DNA of 64,000 nucleotides, from NCBI GenBank assembly GCA_013377005.1, contig JACABE010000001.1, positions 273,307 to 337,306 on the forward strand, written 5' to 3'. Below the pieces are notes generated by a model. The model was not told the DNA's origin, did no database searches, and saw only the letters and a list, made by a program, of their open reading frames with translations. Shown here piece by piece: positions 27,003-35,960 of this stretch. This stretch comes from Bacteroidota bacterium. GTDB lineage: Bacteria; Bacteroidota; Bacteroidia; Bacteroidales; JACABE01. The position numbers and the translations under genes were made by a program. Numbering within the stretch: position 1 is the stretch's first letter; each line of letters opens with the position of its first letter.

Positions 27003-27056
27003 AATACTTAGAGTACTTATAAGTATTTCAGGCACTCTATGTACTCAAGGCATTAT
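27003..27056 (+). repeat. Nonamer tandem repeat, copy C
   Basis: Six 9-bp units: AATACTTAG, AGTACTTAT, AAGTATTTC, AGGCACTCT, ATGTACTCA, AGGCATTAT. The first units are in the plus orientation and the later ones in the minus, so the copy is internally quasi-palindromic. It sits between feoAB (its stop is 51 bp away) and the SDR start. Confidence 0.75.
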
Positions 27057-27106
27057 TCATTAATAGCTAGTATTTTTAATTCATAAAAACTAAATCTTAA
27101 TTAGAA

Positions 27107-29623
27107 CTAAATGAATAAACTTCCTATTTGGAAAACCAAAAACGAAATTACCCAAGCAAGAAGTGTAGTATAAATAGCAAGAAATAATGCCCATTTGATA
27201 CCTCCTGCTTCTTTTTTTACTGCGGCAAATACAGCTACGCATGGAAAATAAATTAAAACGAACATCAAAAAAGAAAAACCAGCCAAAGGAGTAAAAACAT
27301 ATTCATCTTTTTTGCTACCTGATTTGTAGGTTTCATTTTTTAATTTATTGATCAAAGCCGAAGAGTGTTCATCGGCATTATCATCAGCTTGATATATTAC
27401 ACCCATTGTACTTACAACAATTTCTTTGGCTGCAGTTCCTGCGAGTAAACTTACACTCATTTTCCAATCAAAACCTAAAGGACGCATGACTGGTTCAATA
27501 AAATGACCAATTCTTCCTATATAAGAATTTTCTTGTCGATTTGATTCCTTTTCAAGCTCAATATTTTTAACGGATATTACTCTTTCTTTGTTAATATTAG
27601 TAGTGTCATTTGGTAAAGCTTCTGCTTTTTTTTGAATATAAGCAAGTTCAGTATTCCTTATTTTTTGATTAAAAACAATTTCTTTGCTTGATTTGCGAGG
27701 GAAATAACCCAAAGCCCAAATAATGATTGAAGCAAACAAAATCACACCTCCCATCTTTTTAAGATATTGTCCGCTCTTATGCCAAACATGCTTATATGTT
27801 GCTCTTAAAGTGGGTATTCGATAAGGAGGAAGCTCCATTACAAAAGGTACATCTTTAGATTTAAAAACAAATTTGCTAAAGATAATTGCTACGATAATTG
27901 CAAGCAAAATTCCTATCATATAAATAGAAAATAATACAGTTCCTGCGTAATCGGCAAAAATAGCACTGGTCACTAAAATATACACTGGCAATCGGGCACT
28001 GCATGACATAAAAGGATTGATAAGAATAGTTAGAATCCGATCACTTTTGTTTTCTAAAGTCCGGGTTGACATAATTGCAGGTACATTACAACCAAATCCC
28101 ATTATTAGTGGAATAAAAGACTTCCCATGCAAGCCTATTTTATGCATCAATTTATCCATAATAAAAGCAGCACGTGCCATATAACCAGTGTCTTCCATTA
28201 TCGAGATAAACAAAAATAAAATTAAAATATTAGGAAGGAAAACGATAACACCACCTACGCCATGTATAATGCCATTTATTAATAAATCTTTCAGCATTCC
28301 TTCTGGAATCCATTTTTGAAAAAAGCCAGCAATAAAGCTTACCATATCTTCAATCCACGAAACTGGATATTCGCCCAATTTAAAAGTAGATTGAAACATA
28401 ATCCATAAAAAGAAAATAAAAATGGGATAACCCCAAATTTTGTGTGTGAGAATATTATCAATCTTCTTCGTATTTGAAGGAGAATCAGATGGGTTTTTTT
28501 TATAACTGAAAGTTTCCTTTAAAGCACCGGCAATAAAACCATATCGAGCATCAGAAATTAATGTTTCAGAATCTTCTGTATATAATATTTCCAAGCGTGA
28601 TACTTCTTTTTTAATTGTGTCAGCTATAGTAAAATAATTATCCCAATTAATTATAGAAGTCATAGCCCACTTGTCTTTTTCTAGTAGTTTAATTGCTAAA
28701 AAACGTGAGGAAATCTTATCAGTAAACGATTTATTTTTCTTTATTTCATTTTGAATATTTTTAATAGCCTCTTCAACATTAGCTCCATAGTTTATATGAA
28801 TATGTCTAATCGTAACTTCATTGTCTTCATATACTTCTATTATTTTTCTAAACAATTCTTTTACTCCTTTTCCTTTTGACCCAACAGTAGGAATCATTGG
28901 GATTCCAATCATATTACCTAAGTGATTATAATCAAAAAGATTACCTGTATTTTCCAATTCATCAAACATATTTAAGGCAATTACTACCTTTATATCCATG
29001 TCAATCAATTGTGTTGTAAGGAATAAATTACGTTCAAGATTTGAAGAATCTAATACATTGATAACAACATCCGGACTTTCATCAAAAATAAATTTTCTTA
29101 CATATAATTCTTCGGGAGTATAGGCTGAAATTGAATAAGTTCCTGGTAAATCGGTAAGATTAAAAGTATAATCATCCAATTGAAACTTAGCCAACTTGGC
29201 ATCAATCGTGACACCACTATAATTACCAACATGTTCTTTGGAGTCTGAAGCAAAGTTAAATAAAGACGTTTTTCCTGAATTTGGATTGCCAACTAATGCG
29301 ATATCAATAATTTTCCCCTTTTCTCTGGCCGAAGTTTTTAAAACATCCTCATCAATTACACCACCATAGGAATGCAAAGAGTGAAAAGAGGCAGCTTCAT
29401 TCTCTGTAATTATTTCTATCAATGATGCTTCACTACGACGCAAAGAAATAGCGTAACCCATTATTTGATATTCGATAGGATCTTTTAAGGGTGCAGATTT
29501 TACAACTTCTACTTTTCGTCCTTTTACAAACCCCATTTCGGTGATTCTGTTGCGGAATGCACCTCTCCCTTTTACTTTCGTAATAATGCCCGATTCTCCT
29601 TGTTTTAAATCATTTAAAGTCAT
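27107..29623 (-). CDS. feoB: Ferrous iron transporter, FeoA-FeoB fusion
   Basis: An inner-membrane Fe(II) importer. Residues 1-72 form a FeoA SH3-like domain (MTLNDLKQGESGIITKV, RITEMGFVKG). The FeoB G domain follows, with G1 GNPNSGKTS near residue 112, G3 DLPGTYS and G4 NMFDE. The membrane part carries GFGCNVPAIMSTRTL, a core FeoB signature, and Gate domains with FMSCSARLPVY. The 838-residue fusion is common in Bacteroidota, where feoA is not separate. An insertion of about 60 charged residues near 640-690 (IQKKAEALPNDTTNINKERV) lies between membrane segments. A dyad over its promoter suggests iron control. Confidence 0.96.
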   Translation of the reverse strand: MTLNDLKQGESGIITKVKGRGAFRNRITEMGFVKGRKVEVVKSAPLKDPIEYQIMGYAISLRRSEASLIEIITENEAASFHSLHSYGGVIDEDVLKTSAREKGKIIDIALVGNPNSGKTSLFNFASDSKEHVGNYSGVTIDAKLAKFQLDDYTFNLTDLPGTYSISAYTPEELYVRKFIFDESPDVVINVLDSSNLERNLFLTTQLIDMDIKVVIALNMFDELENTGNLFDYNHLGNMIGIPMIPTVGSKGKGVKELFRKIIEVYEDNEVTIRHIHINYGANVEEAIKNIQNEIKKNKSFTDKISSRFLAIKLLEKDKWAMTSIINWDNYFTIADTIKKEVSRLEILYTEDSETLISDARYGFIAGALKETFSYKKNPSDSPSNTKKIDNILTHKIWGYPIFIFFLWIMFQSTFKLGEYPVSWIEDMVSFIAGFFQKWIPEGMLKDLLINGIIHGVGGVIVFLPNILILFLFISIMEDTGYMARAAFIMDKLMHKIGLHGKSFIPLIMGFGCNVPAIMSTRTLENKSDRILTILINPFMSCSARLPVYILVTSAIFADYAGTVLFSIYMIGILLAIIVAIIFSKFVFKSKDVPFVMELPPYRIPTLRATYKHVWHKSGQYLKKMGGVILFASIIIWALGYFPRKSSKEIVFNQKIRNTELAYIQKKAEALPNDTTNINKERVISVKNIELEKESNRQENSYIGRIGHFIEPVMRPLGFDWKMSVSLLAGTAAKEIVVSTMGVIYQADDNADEHSSALINKLKNETYKSGSKKDEYVFTPLAGFSFLMFVLIYFPCVAVFAAVKKEAGGIKWALFLAIYTTLLAWVISFLVFQIGSLFI

Positions 29624-29683
29624 AGGAAAATCTTATTGAAAGATGGAATTATAAAAAGAGATAAACATATTTACATGCTTTAA

Positions 29684-29724
29684 ATAATAGTGCAAAATTA
29701 ACGACTATTATGCAATAATGCAAA
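29684..29724 (-). promoter_or_regulatory. feoAB promoter with an overlapping dyad (possible iron-responsive operator)
   Basis: On the minus strand a TTTG at 29724-29721, a 20-bp spacer and TAATTTTG at 29700-29693 make a near-ideal Bacteroidota promoter. The -7 element lies inside a perfect inverted repeat ATAATAGT (29684-29691) / ACTATTAT (29704-29711) with a 12-nt spacer. A repressor bound there would block transcription. The regulator is not in the window. Confidence 0.6.
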
Positions 29725-29755
29725 TAATTTAGACTTATTTTAAATAATAATGTAA

Positions 29756-31489
29756 TTAATTTATAATTAATTTCTTAACAGTGTTTATTTCTCTATCATT
29801 CAATAATTTTACAAAATAAATTCCTTTAGAAAATCCTTCAAGGTTAATTGTAATCCCTTTATTGTTTATATGGATATTGCTATTATAGAGTGCTTTTCCA
29901 TTTATGTCAGTAATTATCAAAGTTGTATTTTCGATAAACTGATTAAAGAATCTTATTTCAATATTATTTTTAGTAGGATTTGGAAACAGAGAAAACTCAG
30001 TTGTATTTTCTAAATTTTGTATTGAAGAACCTATTGAAACTAATTGAATATTTTTAACAACAGAGGCTTTATTTAAAGCTGTAACATTTACAGTTTTCGA
30101 ATAATATCCAGGAGAAGAGTAGGTTACATTATAACTTCCTGCATAAATTGGGCGGAAGTAATTTCCTAAAGGCAATATAGAATACACATGTGAACTATCA
30201 ACGTCATGTCCTTGTATAAACACTTTTGCTTTCAACGGAGCGCCAGTAATGCTATCGGTTACAATACCTTTGATGCCATACATACATTGTTCCATATAAT
30301 TTAGCATTGAACGGTAATTGTAGTTCCAATAATTAGGCAATGTTGCTGCAGGAGGTGTTTTTATATTGCTTATTTCCATAGTAACTTCACGACAATGTTT
30401 AAAATAATTCATATAATCCTGACGTCCTCCAGCAACTGAATACCAAGCATAACCATTGGTAACTCCATTCCCATTGGTAACCGGACCGGTAAAATAACCA
30501 GAATAACTATTAACATGTGCAGTATCGGCATATTCTCTGCTTATATAATTCCACCAATTTTGATCAGCATGTTTATGAGACAAAGTATCCCAGGTATCCC
30601 AGGGGTAATTTACTACTTCTGAACCTCCGTGAAAATTAGCTGACATTGTAAATTGTATACTATCCGCCAATGCCATAAAAGCCATGGTTTCTGGCTGCCA
30701 TGCTTCTCCATCAGGATGATTTCCATCTTGTGGATCGGGATAATTTCTATTTAAATTAACATTATTGCCATTATTATAAGTTGCACCGGCTACTGTATTG
30801 TTTCCTCCGGCATAAGTTCCATCAGGGTTAGCTGATGGGTTTATCCAAATTTCCATGTTATTAATAATATTGGTAATACGTGCATCAGTTCCATAATTGC
30901 TTAACAAGTAATCAATAAGGCGAAGCATTAAAATATAACCTGTTACTTCATCTCCATGCATGGATGAAGTATATAGAAATTTGGGTTCATTTTCAGTAGA
31001 ATCAGGATTTTTGGAAATTTTTACAAAAAGTAATTTTCGTTCACTTGTTAAGGTTTTAATACTAAATGTTCTGCATAAGTTTGGATAATTGGTCTGAAAT
31101 CTTGTCATTAGACTATCGTAGGCATTGTAAGTTGGATAAAAGTCCCAAGCTTGTATAGCTTTAGAATTTATATTATCCAGCATCTTTATGTCAGTACGAT
31201 TATCCTCCGTATTAATAATTTCGTAAGAATAACCAAGTTGTGAGAATTTAGCAAATTCTTTTTTATTTGCATACGCAAATACTTCATTTCCATTTACATT
31301 ATCTATAGAAATAATCTTGGTAAGTTTATTTATTTCAGTCTTTGAAGTTATGATAAACTTAAATTGAATTTCAGTTTTGTTGCCAAATATTTTTTCAACT
31401 CTTTCGGAAATAGGAATAGCGTTTTGAGCCTTTAATATAGTAATTAGAAAGAAAAAATAGTAAAACAACAGTAATAATATCTTTTTCAT
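29756..31489 (-). CDS. Secreted M14 zinc carboxypeptidase with T9SS C-terminal sorting domain
   Basis: 577 residues. The signal peptide (LLLLFYYFFFLITILKA|Q) is followed by a prodomain-like region to about residue 110, then the M14 metallocarboxypeptidase domain. Zinc ligands are visible in SMHGDEVTGY (HxxE near residue 178) and NFHGGSEVVNYPWD (His near 287), the substrate-binding block is VNLNRNYPD, and the catalytic Glu is in EVTMEIS near 372. A carboxypeptidase-regulatory-like (CarboxypepD_reg) domain follows (about 405-490). A type A sorting domain closes it (FSLFPNPTKNN, then GIYFVKLLND and KKLIIN). It is exported by the type IX system. It is separate from its neighbours. Confidence 0.95.
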   Translation of the reverse strand: MKKILLLLFYYFFFLITILKAQNAIPISERVEKIFGNKTEIQFKFIITSKTEINKLTKIISIDNVNGNEVFAYANKKEFAKFSQLGYSYEIINTEDNRTDIKMLDNINSKAIQAWDFYPTYNAYDSLMTRFQTNYPNLCRTFSIKTLTSERKLLFVKISKNPDSTENEPKFLYTSSMHGDEVTGYILMLRLIDYLLSNYGTDARITNIINNMEIWINPSANPDGTYAGGNNTVAGATYNNGNNVNLNRNYPDPQDGNHPDGEAWQPETMAFMALADSIQFTMSANFHGGSEVVNYPWDTWDTLSHKHADQNWWNYISREYADTAHVNSYSGYFTGPVTNGNGVTNGYAWYSVAGGRQDYMNYFKHCREVTMEISNIKTPPAATLPNYWNYNYRSMLNYMEQCMYGIKGIVTDSITGAPLKAKVFIQGHDVDSSHVYSILPLGNYFRPIYAGSYNVTYSSPGYYSKTVNVTALNKASVVKNIQLVSIGSSIQNLENTTEFSLFPNPTKNNIEIRFFNQFIENTTLIITDINGKALYNSNIHINNKGITINLEGFSKGIYFVKLLNDREINTVKKLIIN

Positions 31490-31668
31490 GTGTTATTAAT
31501 TTTTATTTTTATTGGTCACATGGAATAAGCCATATAATATCATTCTCGGTTTTTATCAATATTATACTTATGGCTATTTCATAACATATAAATTTAACGA
31601 AATAAAACGACTGTAAAAGTACAAAAAAAAATAGTTAGGAGTGGCAGTTTAAAAAGATTTCTTATTAA

Positions 31669-32364
31669 TCAGGCGTCAATAAATAAAATACCACCACCGT
31701 CATAAAGTAGTCCATCGTAAAGTTCAACAATCTTAAATCCTAATGAAGTTGCAAATTCTTTAATAGATAAACCATCTGCTAAATATTCTAAGTTTCCGAG
31801 AATGAACAGCTTGTCTCTTGAAATGCCACAACAGCCACCAAAAAAACCATTATTTACATTTGGCAATAATATCTTATTAGGATTTGTATATTTTATATTA
31901 ATATCAAGATGGGTTTGGAGTTGATTGCAAATTCCTTTATCGGAAGTAATAAAGTTATTTTGGCCTAAAGAAATCAAATTACATCGTGTATATCCTTGAT
32001 TTACTGATAATTTTGTTTTAAAAGAACAACTTTCTACAATTTTTTCATCGGTATGTTTCGAATTATGAATTAAAAATTTATCTGTAACAACTGCATTATA
32101 ATGAGATGATTGAGGATATTGAAATCCAATTTCTTTTTTACCAATAATATATTCAATCTTTTTTTTTTGAAAAAAACTAATAATGTATGAAGGAGTATTG
32201 GATGCAATTATTAATTTTTCTGATGTTTGACAAAAGAAAATATCCGGATGTGAGGAAATTGCATTATAAGTAATTCCTTCTGTTTTAAATTCAATTATTT
32301 GTCCATATTTAGCTAAATTTATTTTTGCTTCGTCAGGAATTCTGTAATCAATGATTATGTACAT
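31669..32364 (-). CDS. DUF6873-like family protein
   Basis: 231 residues, no signal peptide. It begins MYIIIDYRIPDEAKINL and contains the striking segments QGYTRCNLISLGQNNFITSDKGI and NGFFGGCCGISRDKLFILGNL, then YDGGGILFIDA at the C-terminus. I recognise this as the uncharacterised family I know as DUF6873 (the number is from memory), found in Clostridia and Bacteroidota. The Cys pair in GGCCG suggests a catalytic or metal site but nothing is proved. Its start overlaps the end of the radical SAM gene by 17 nt, so they are translationally coupled and probably functionally linked. Confidence 0.75.
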   Translation of the reverse strand: MYIIIDYRIPDEAKINLAKYGQIIEFKTEGITYNAISSHPDIFFCQTSEKLIIASNTPSYIISFFQKKKIEYIIGKKEIGFQYPQSSHYNAVVTDKFLIHNSKHTDEKIVESCSFKTKLSVNQGYTRCNLISLGQNNFITSDKGICNQLQTHLDINIKYTNPNKILLPNVNNGFFGGCCGISRDKLFILGNLEYLADGLSIKEFATSLGFKIVELYDGLLYDGGGILFIDA

Positions 32365-33358
32365 AAAATTCTCTGTTTATTAAATTATAATCAATTGAAA
32401 ATTTGACTTTTCGATACTTTTTTTCAAGTGTTTTTCTGTTAGCTGCATGGTATCCTATGGCAGGATTATACATTTTTTTACTAACAAAAATTGTTATATT
32501 TTGATGATTTTCAGAATTTTCTGTATATACTTTTAATTTATCTTCCCAAAGTTTGGTTTCAACCAATTCTCGTAATGAAGAATGATAGGGTCCAGCTACA
32601 AAAGCAGCTCCTTGTAAATCTTTAGAGGGATGCAGACCAATTCTGATAATATTAACGTTTGCTTTTTCAAAAATCGGAATAATATTTTTCATTGCATCAA
32701 TGCTTTCGTCAATAGTTAAGGCTTTGTATTTCCCTTTAATATATAGTTCTTCAAGGTAAGTGTCTTTAATAACTATACATGGGTAAATTCTTGTATTATC
32801 AGCACTGAGTTCAACAATTTTATTTGCAGTTGCAATTGTTTTTTCGAGAGTATCTCCGGGTAAACCAATCATCATTTGCAAGCCTAACTTAAATCCATGG
32901 GATTTAATTAAATGAGATGCTTTTTTAACATCAGCTTCTGTGTGTCCTCTTTTTGACAATAGAAGAACCTCATCATCTAATGATTGTGCTCCTAACTCAA
33001 TGATTTTTACATTAAATTTTTGCAAGAAATGTAAAATATCAATAGAAATGTAATCAGGACGTGTTGATAAACGAATTGAATTAACAATACCTTGCTCAAT
33101 ATAAGGCTGTGCAATTTTTAAATATGCTTGTTGATCATTAATCGGGATACCTGTGAAGCTACCCCCGAAAAAACCTATTTCTATCTCTGAATTATCTTTT
33201 GAAATTGTAGAAAGATTTTTTTCTATAATGGCTTTAACATCGTTTGGTGATGGGATGGTTTTTATTCCTGAAATCTTATGTTGGTCACAATAAATACATC
33301 TGAATGGACAAGCCATTTCAGGTATAAAAATTGGAATTGTAAAGTGCTTCTTTTGCAT
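32348..33358 (-). CDS. Radical SAM protein (Elp3-like/YhcC-type)
   Basis: 336 residues. The [4Fe-4S] cluster motif CxxxCxxC is seen at residues 17-24 in MACPFRCIYCDQHKI. It is followed by GFFGGSFTGIP, STRPDYIS, KIIELGAQSLDDEVLL and GLQMMIGLPGDT. This order belongs to the Elp3-like/YhcC-type radical SAM proteins. There is no acetyltransferase domain after the barrel, so it is not a full Elp3. It is upstream of and overlaps the DUF6873-like gene. The pair may modify RNA or a peptide; the substrate is unknown. Confidence 0.88.
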   Translation of the reverse strand: MQKKHFTIPIFIPEMACPFRCIYCDQHKISGIKTIPSPNDVKAIIEKNLSTISKDNSEIEIGFFGGSFTGIPINDQQAYLKIAQPYIEQGIVNSIRLSTRPDYISIDILHFLQKFNVKIIELGAQSLDDEVLLLSKRGHTEADVKKASHLIKSHGFKLGLQMMIGLPGDTLEKTIATANKIVELSADNTRIYPCIVIKDTYLEELYIKGKYKALTIDESIDAMKNIIPIFEKANVNIIRIGLHPSKDLQGAAFVAGPYHSSLRELVETKLWEDKLKVYTENSENHQNITIFVSKKMYNPAIGYHAANRKTLEKKYRKVKFSIDYNLINREFYVHNH

Positions 33359-33371
33359 ATTTAGTTGTAAA

Positions 33372-33409
33372 AAAAAATCTTATACCTCATCTGAAGTATA
33401 AGATTTTTT
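33372..33409. terminator. Rho-independent terminator after the wzc-like gene
   Basis: The perfect 13-bp stem AAAATCTTATAC...GTATAAGATTTT with a 10-nt loop lies in the 68-bp gap between the wzc stop and the radical SAM start. It ends in a T-run on each strand, so it ends wzc transcription and separates the two units. Confidence 0.85.
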
Positions 33410-33426
33410 CTTAATTTTCTAAACTA

Positions 33427-35916
33427 TTAAAATTTCTTAATTTTTTTAAGAAACGATTTTTTCTTAATTTTAGTATTATCGTCTGAATAATATCCGTATC
33501 CGTATCCGTATCCATATCCATATCCATATCCGTATCCATATCCATATCCTGAACCGTATCCATATCCTGTAGAATCACGGTCGAGACGCACATCATTAAC
33601 AAGAAGGTTGAATTTCCCTACATTCCTTTTTTCAATATCAGTAATAATCGACTTAAATACTTTCTTGTTTGTATAGTTTTGGCGGGTAACATAAACATTA
33701 GCATCTGTATATTTCATTAATAAAAACGCATCAGTAATTAAACCAACCGGTGGAGTATCAATGATTATATAGTCATACATTAACTGCAATTTAGCAAATA
33801 ATTCATCATTTCTTTCTGAAGCAATTAATTCAGATGGGTTAGGAGGAATAGGGCCTGCCATGATGATATCAAGATTTGGAATGAATGATTTTTGAATAAT
33901 ATCTTCCAACTTACTTTTACCAATCAAATAAGAACTGATACCTTCTGTATTTGTAAGTGCAAAATCCTGATAAATTTTGGGTTTACGTAAATCGAAACCC
34001 ATAAGCAAAGTCTTTTTGCCATACAAAGCAAAAATTGAAGCAAGGTTAATTGAAACAAATGTTTTTCCTTCACTTACCATTGTGGAAGTTACTAAAAATG
34101 TTTGCTTTTCCTTGCCTTTTCCAATAAATTGCAAATTTGTTCTTACCGCACGGAAAGATTCTGCAATGGATGACTTTGGCGAATCTTGAACTACAGTATT
34201 ACTTTCTCTATCGCTATGAATAATATGCCCAATAATTGGGAATGTACTTATTTTTTCTATATCACTTTTTTCAACAATAGTATTATTCATAAAATCTTTA
34301 ATAAACAAATAGATAAGAGGAATAAAAATACCAAGAATAAATGCGATGATATAATTAAGTGTTGTTTTAGGATAAACTTTTTCAGCAGATCTTGCTTTGT
34401 CAATTATTTTATTATCAGCCACGTTTGAAGCTTTTGCAATTGCAGATTCTGCTCTTTTTTGCAATAAAAAAGTGTAAATTTGATCATTAATTTTAAACTT
34501 TCTTTCGATATTGATTAAATTCCTTTCTGTTGCAGGTAATTTATTAAGTTCCACTTGAACAGTTGCAATTCTTTTATCTAGTTCTTTAATGCTTATATTA
34601 GAGATATTAACAATATTCTTTACATTTTCAATTAAAAATCTTTTTGTATTTTCAATTTTTGAATCTATAGCAGTGATTAGAGGGTTGTTAGAAGTTGATG
34701 AAATTTTTAGTTTTTCTTTTTCAGAAGAAAATGTAATTAAATTTTCAACAAGTTTCGCCAATAAAGGATCTTCAATTCCCATAGTAGAGGGTGCTATGAT
34801 ATCACTTTTCACGGTAGAATTAGTTGCAAAATAATCAGTCAAGTATTTATAGTATCTTGATTTTACAGATTCTATAGCTTTTTCTTTGTCTAAATCTGCC
34901 ACTTTATCAGAAACAACTCTGGCTTCATCGCTTATATTCATAATTTTATTGGCAGTTCTGAAGTTTTGAAGCTGACTTTCAACTATATGAAGAGAGTCTG
35001 TAATGCCAGAAAGCTGACCATCAATAAATCCAACGGTATTGGTTGCAATAAGGTTCTTTTCCTCCAAGTCACTATTAATATATGCTTCAGTAAGAGCATT
35101 GATAAAATCTATAGCTTTTTGCTTATTTCTATTTTTTACCATAACAGCCAGAACAGTAGCTTCCTTATTAATCGGTTCTATTTTTGAACTATTAAATTGC
35201 GATGTAATCTGAGTTAAATCATTGATTGTGAAAAGGAAAATTTTCCCATTGGTATCTTTTCCTTTGTATTTAGGCGTTAATAGAATTTTAAAATTTAAAT
35301 TTTCATCTTTGTAAGTTTCGCCAAAATATAAAGTTTTTATAACTTTATGTATATCAACCTTATCTTCTAATGCTTTTTCTTCTCTATAGTTAAAAACTGT
35401 AACATCGGATTGCTCTGGAATTTCAAGTTCATATTTATCGCTCGATAGAATTTTAACAGAAATTTGAACTCCAACTAGCTGATTAAAAGAGGTATCTAAA
35501 GCCACTTCGAAAGGATTCTCTTTATATAACTCCTCGGTTTTAAACTTACTTTCGACAAAATATGAAACGTAAAAATTGAGTTGTTTAATTGCCTTATTAG
35601 TTAATGAATAAGATTGTAGAATACCAATTTCATTTTGAACATTCTTTTGGGAACCAAAAAGATCTAGCCCTTGTAATAGATCTCCTCCATTCATTCCGGC
35701 ACCTTTTTTTTCATCTTTTACTAAAACCGTTGATTTTACTTCGTAAATCGGTACGGAATATTTATTGAAAACAAATGCCAATAATAGAGTTAAAACAACC
35801 GAAATAGCAAAATAGTGCCAATGCGAAAGTATTTTAAAAACAATGGACATAATATCCACTTTTTCTTCTGGTTCTTGTTGTTGTGGTAAATTGTTGTTTG
35901 CTTGATATTGTTCCAC
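33427..35916 (-). CDS. Polysaccharide co-polymerase/tyrosine autokinase (Wzc-like)
   Basis: 829 residues. The N-terminus (about 20-130) is a Wzz-type domain beginning with a membrane segment (YFAISVVLTLLLAFVF). The middle is coiled coil (about 300-480), with a GNVR-like segment before the second membrane segment (LNYIIAFILGIFIPLIYLFI). The C-terminus is a BY-kinase with Walker A STMVSEGKTF, the Walker A' variant LLMGFDLRKPKI (first Asp replaced by Gly) and Walker B IIIDTPP. The tail carries 13 Tyr alternating with Gly, then a Lys-rich end. In Wzc, tail tyrosines are autophosphorylated to control chain length. The start codon is GTG. The wza gene lies directly upstream. Confidence 0.93.
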   Translation of the reverse strand: MEQYQANNNLPQQQEPEEKVDIMSIVFKILSHWHYFAISVVLTLLLAFVFNKYSVPIYEVKSTVLVKDEKKGAGMNGGDLLQGLDLFGSQKNVQNEIGILQSYSLTNKAIKQLNFYVSYFVESKFKTEELYKENPFEVALDTSFNQLVGVQISVKILSSDKYELEIPEQSDVTVFNYREEKALEDKVDIHKVIKTLYFGETYKDENLNFKILLTPKYKGKDTNGKIFLFTINDLTQITSQFNSSKIEPINKEATVLAVMVKNRNKQKAIDFINALTEAYINSDLEEKNLIATNTVGFIDGQLSGITDSLHIVESQLQNFRTANKIMNISDEARVVSDKVADLDKEKAIESVKSRYYKYLTDYFATNSTVKSDIIAPSTMGIEDPLLAKLVENLITFSSEKEKLKISSTSNNPLITAIDSKIENTKRFLIENVKNIVNISNISIKELDKRIATVQVELNKLPATERNLINIERKFKINDQIYTFLLQKRAESAIAKASNVADNKIIDKARSAEKVYPKTTLNYIIAFILGIFIPLIYLFIKDFMNNTIVEKSDIEKISTFPIIGHIIHSDRESNTVVQDSPKSSIAESFRAVRTNLQFIGKGKEKQTFLVTSTMVSEGKTFVSINLASIFALYGKKTLLMGFDLRKPKIYQDFALTNTEGISSYLIGKSKLEDIIQKSFIPNLDIIMAGPIPPNPSELIASERNDELFAKLQLMYDYIIIDTPPVGLITDAFLLMKYTDANVYVTRQNYTNKKVFKSIITDIEKRNVGKFNLLVNDVRLDRDSTGYGYGSGYGYGYGYGYGYGYGYGYGYYSDDNTKIKKKSFLKKIKKF
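33491..33568 (-). repeat. Hexanucleotide microsatellite encoding the Tyr-Gly tail of the Wzc-like kinase
   Basis: Nine exact TATCCR hexamers run from 33491 to 33544 on the plus strand, followed by near-copies. On the coding strand each is GGATAY, a Gly-Tyr pair. Gain or loss of a unit keeps the frame and changes the number of tyrosines by one. Confidence 0.9.
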
Positions 35917-35960
35917 GTTTTAATTTTTTTAAATGAGAATATTTAATTCTTTTATTGGTG

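Noticed and set aside
33491-33568. Short regular repeats that might be read as a CRISPR array or coding MDMDTD repeat protein on a shifted frame
   Set aside because: Units are 6 bp without spacers, and the alternative frame is only a shadow of the Gly-Tyr tail of the Wzc-like gene.
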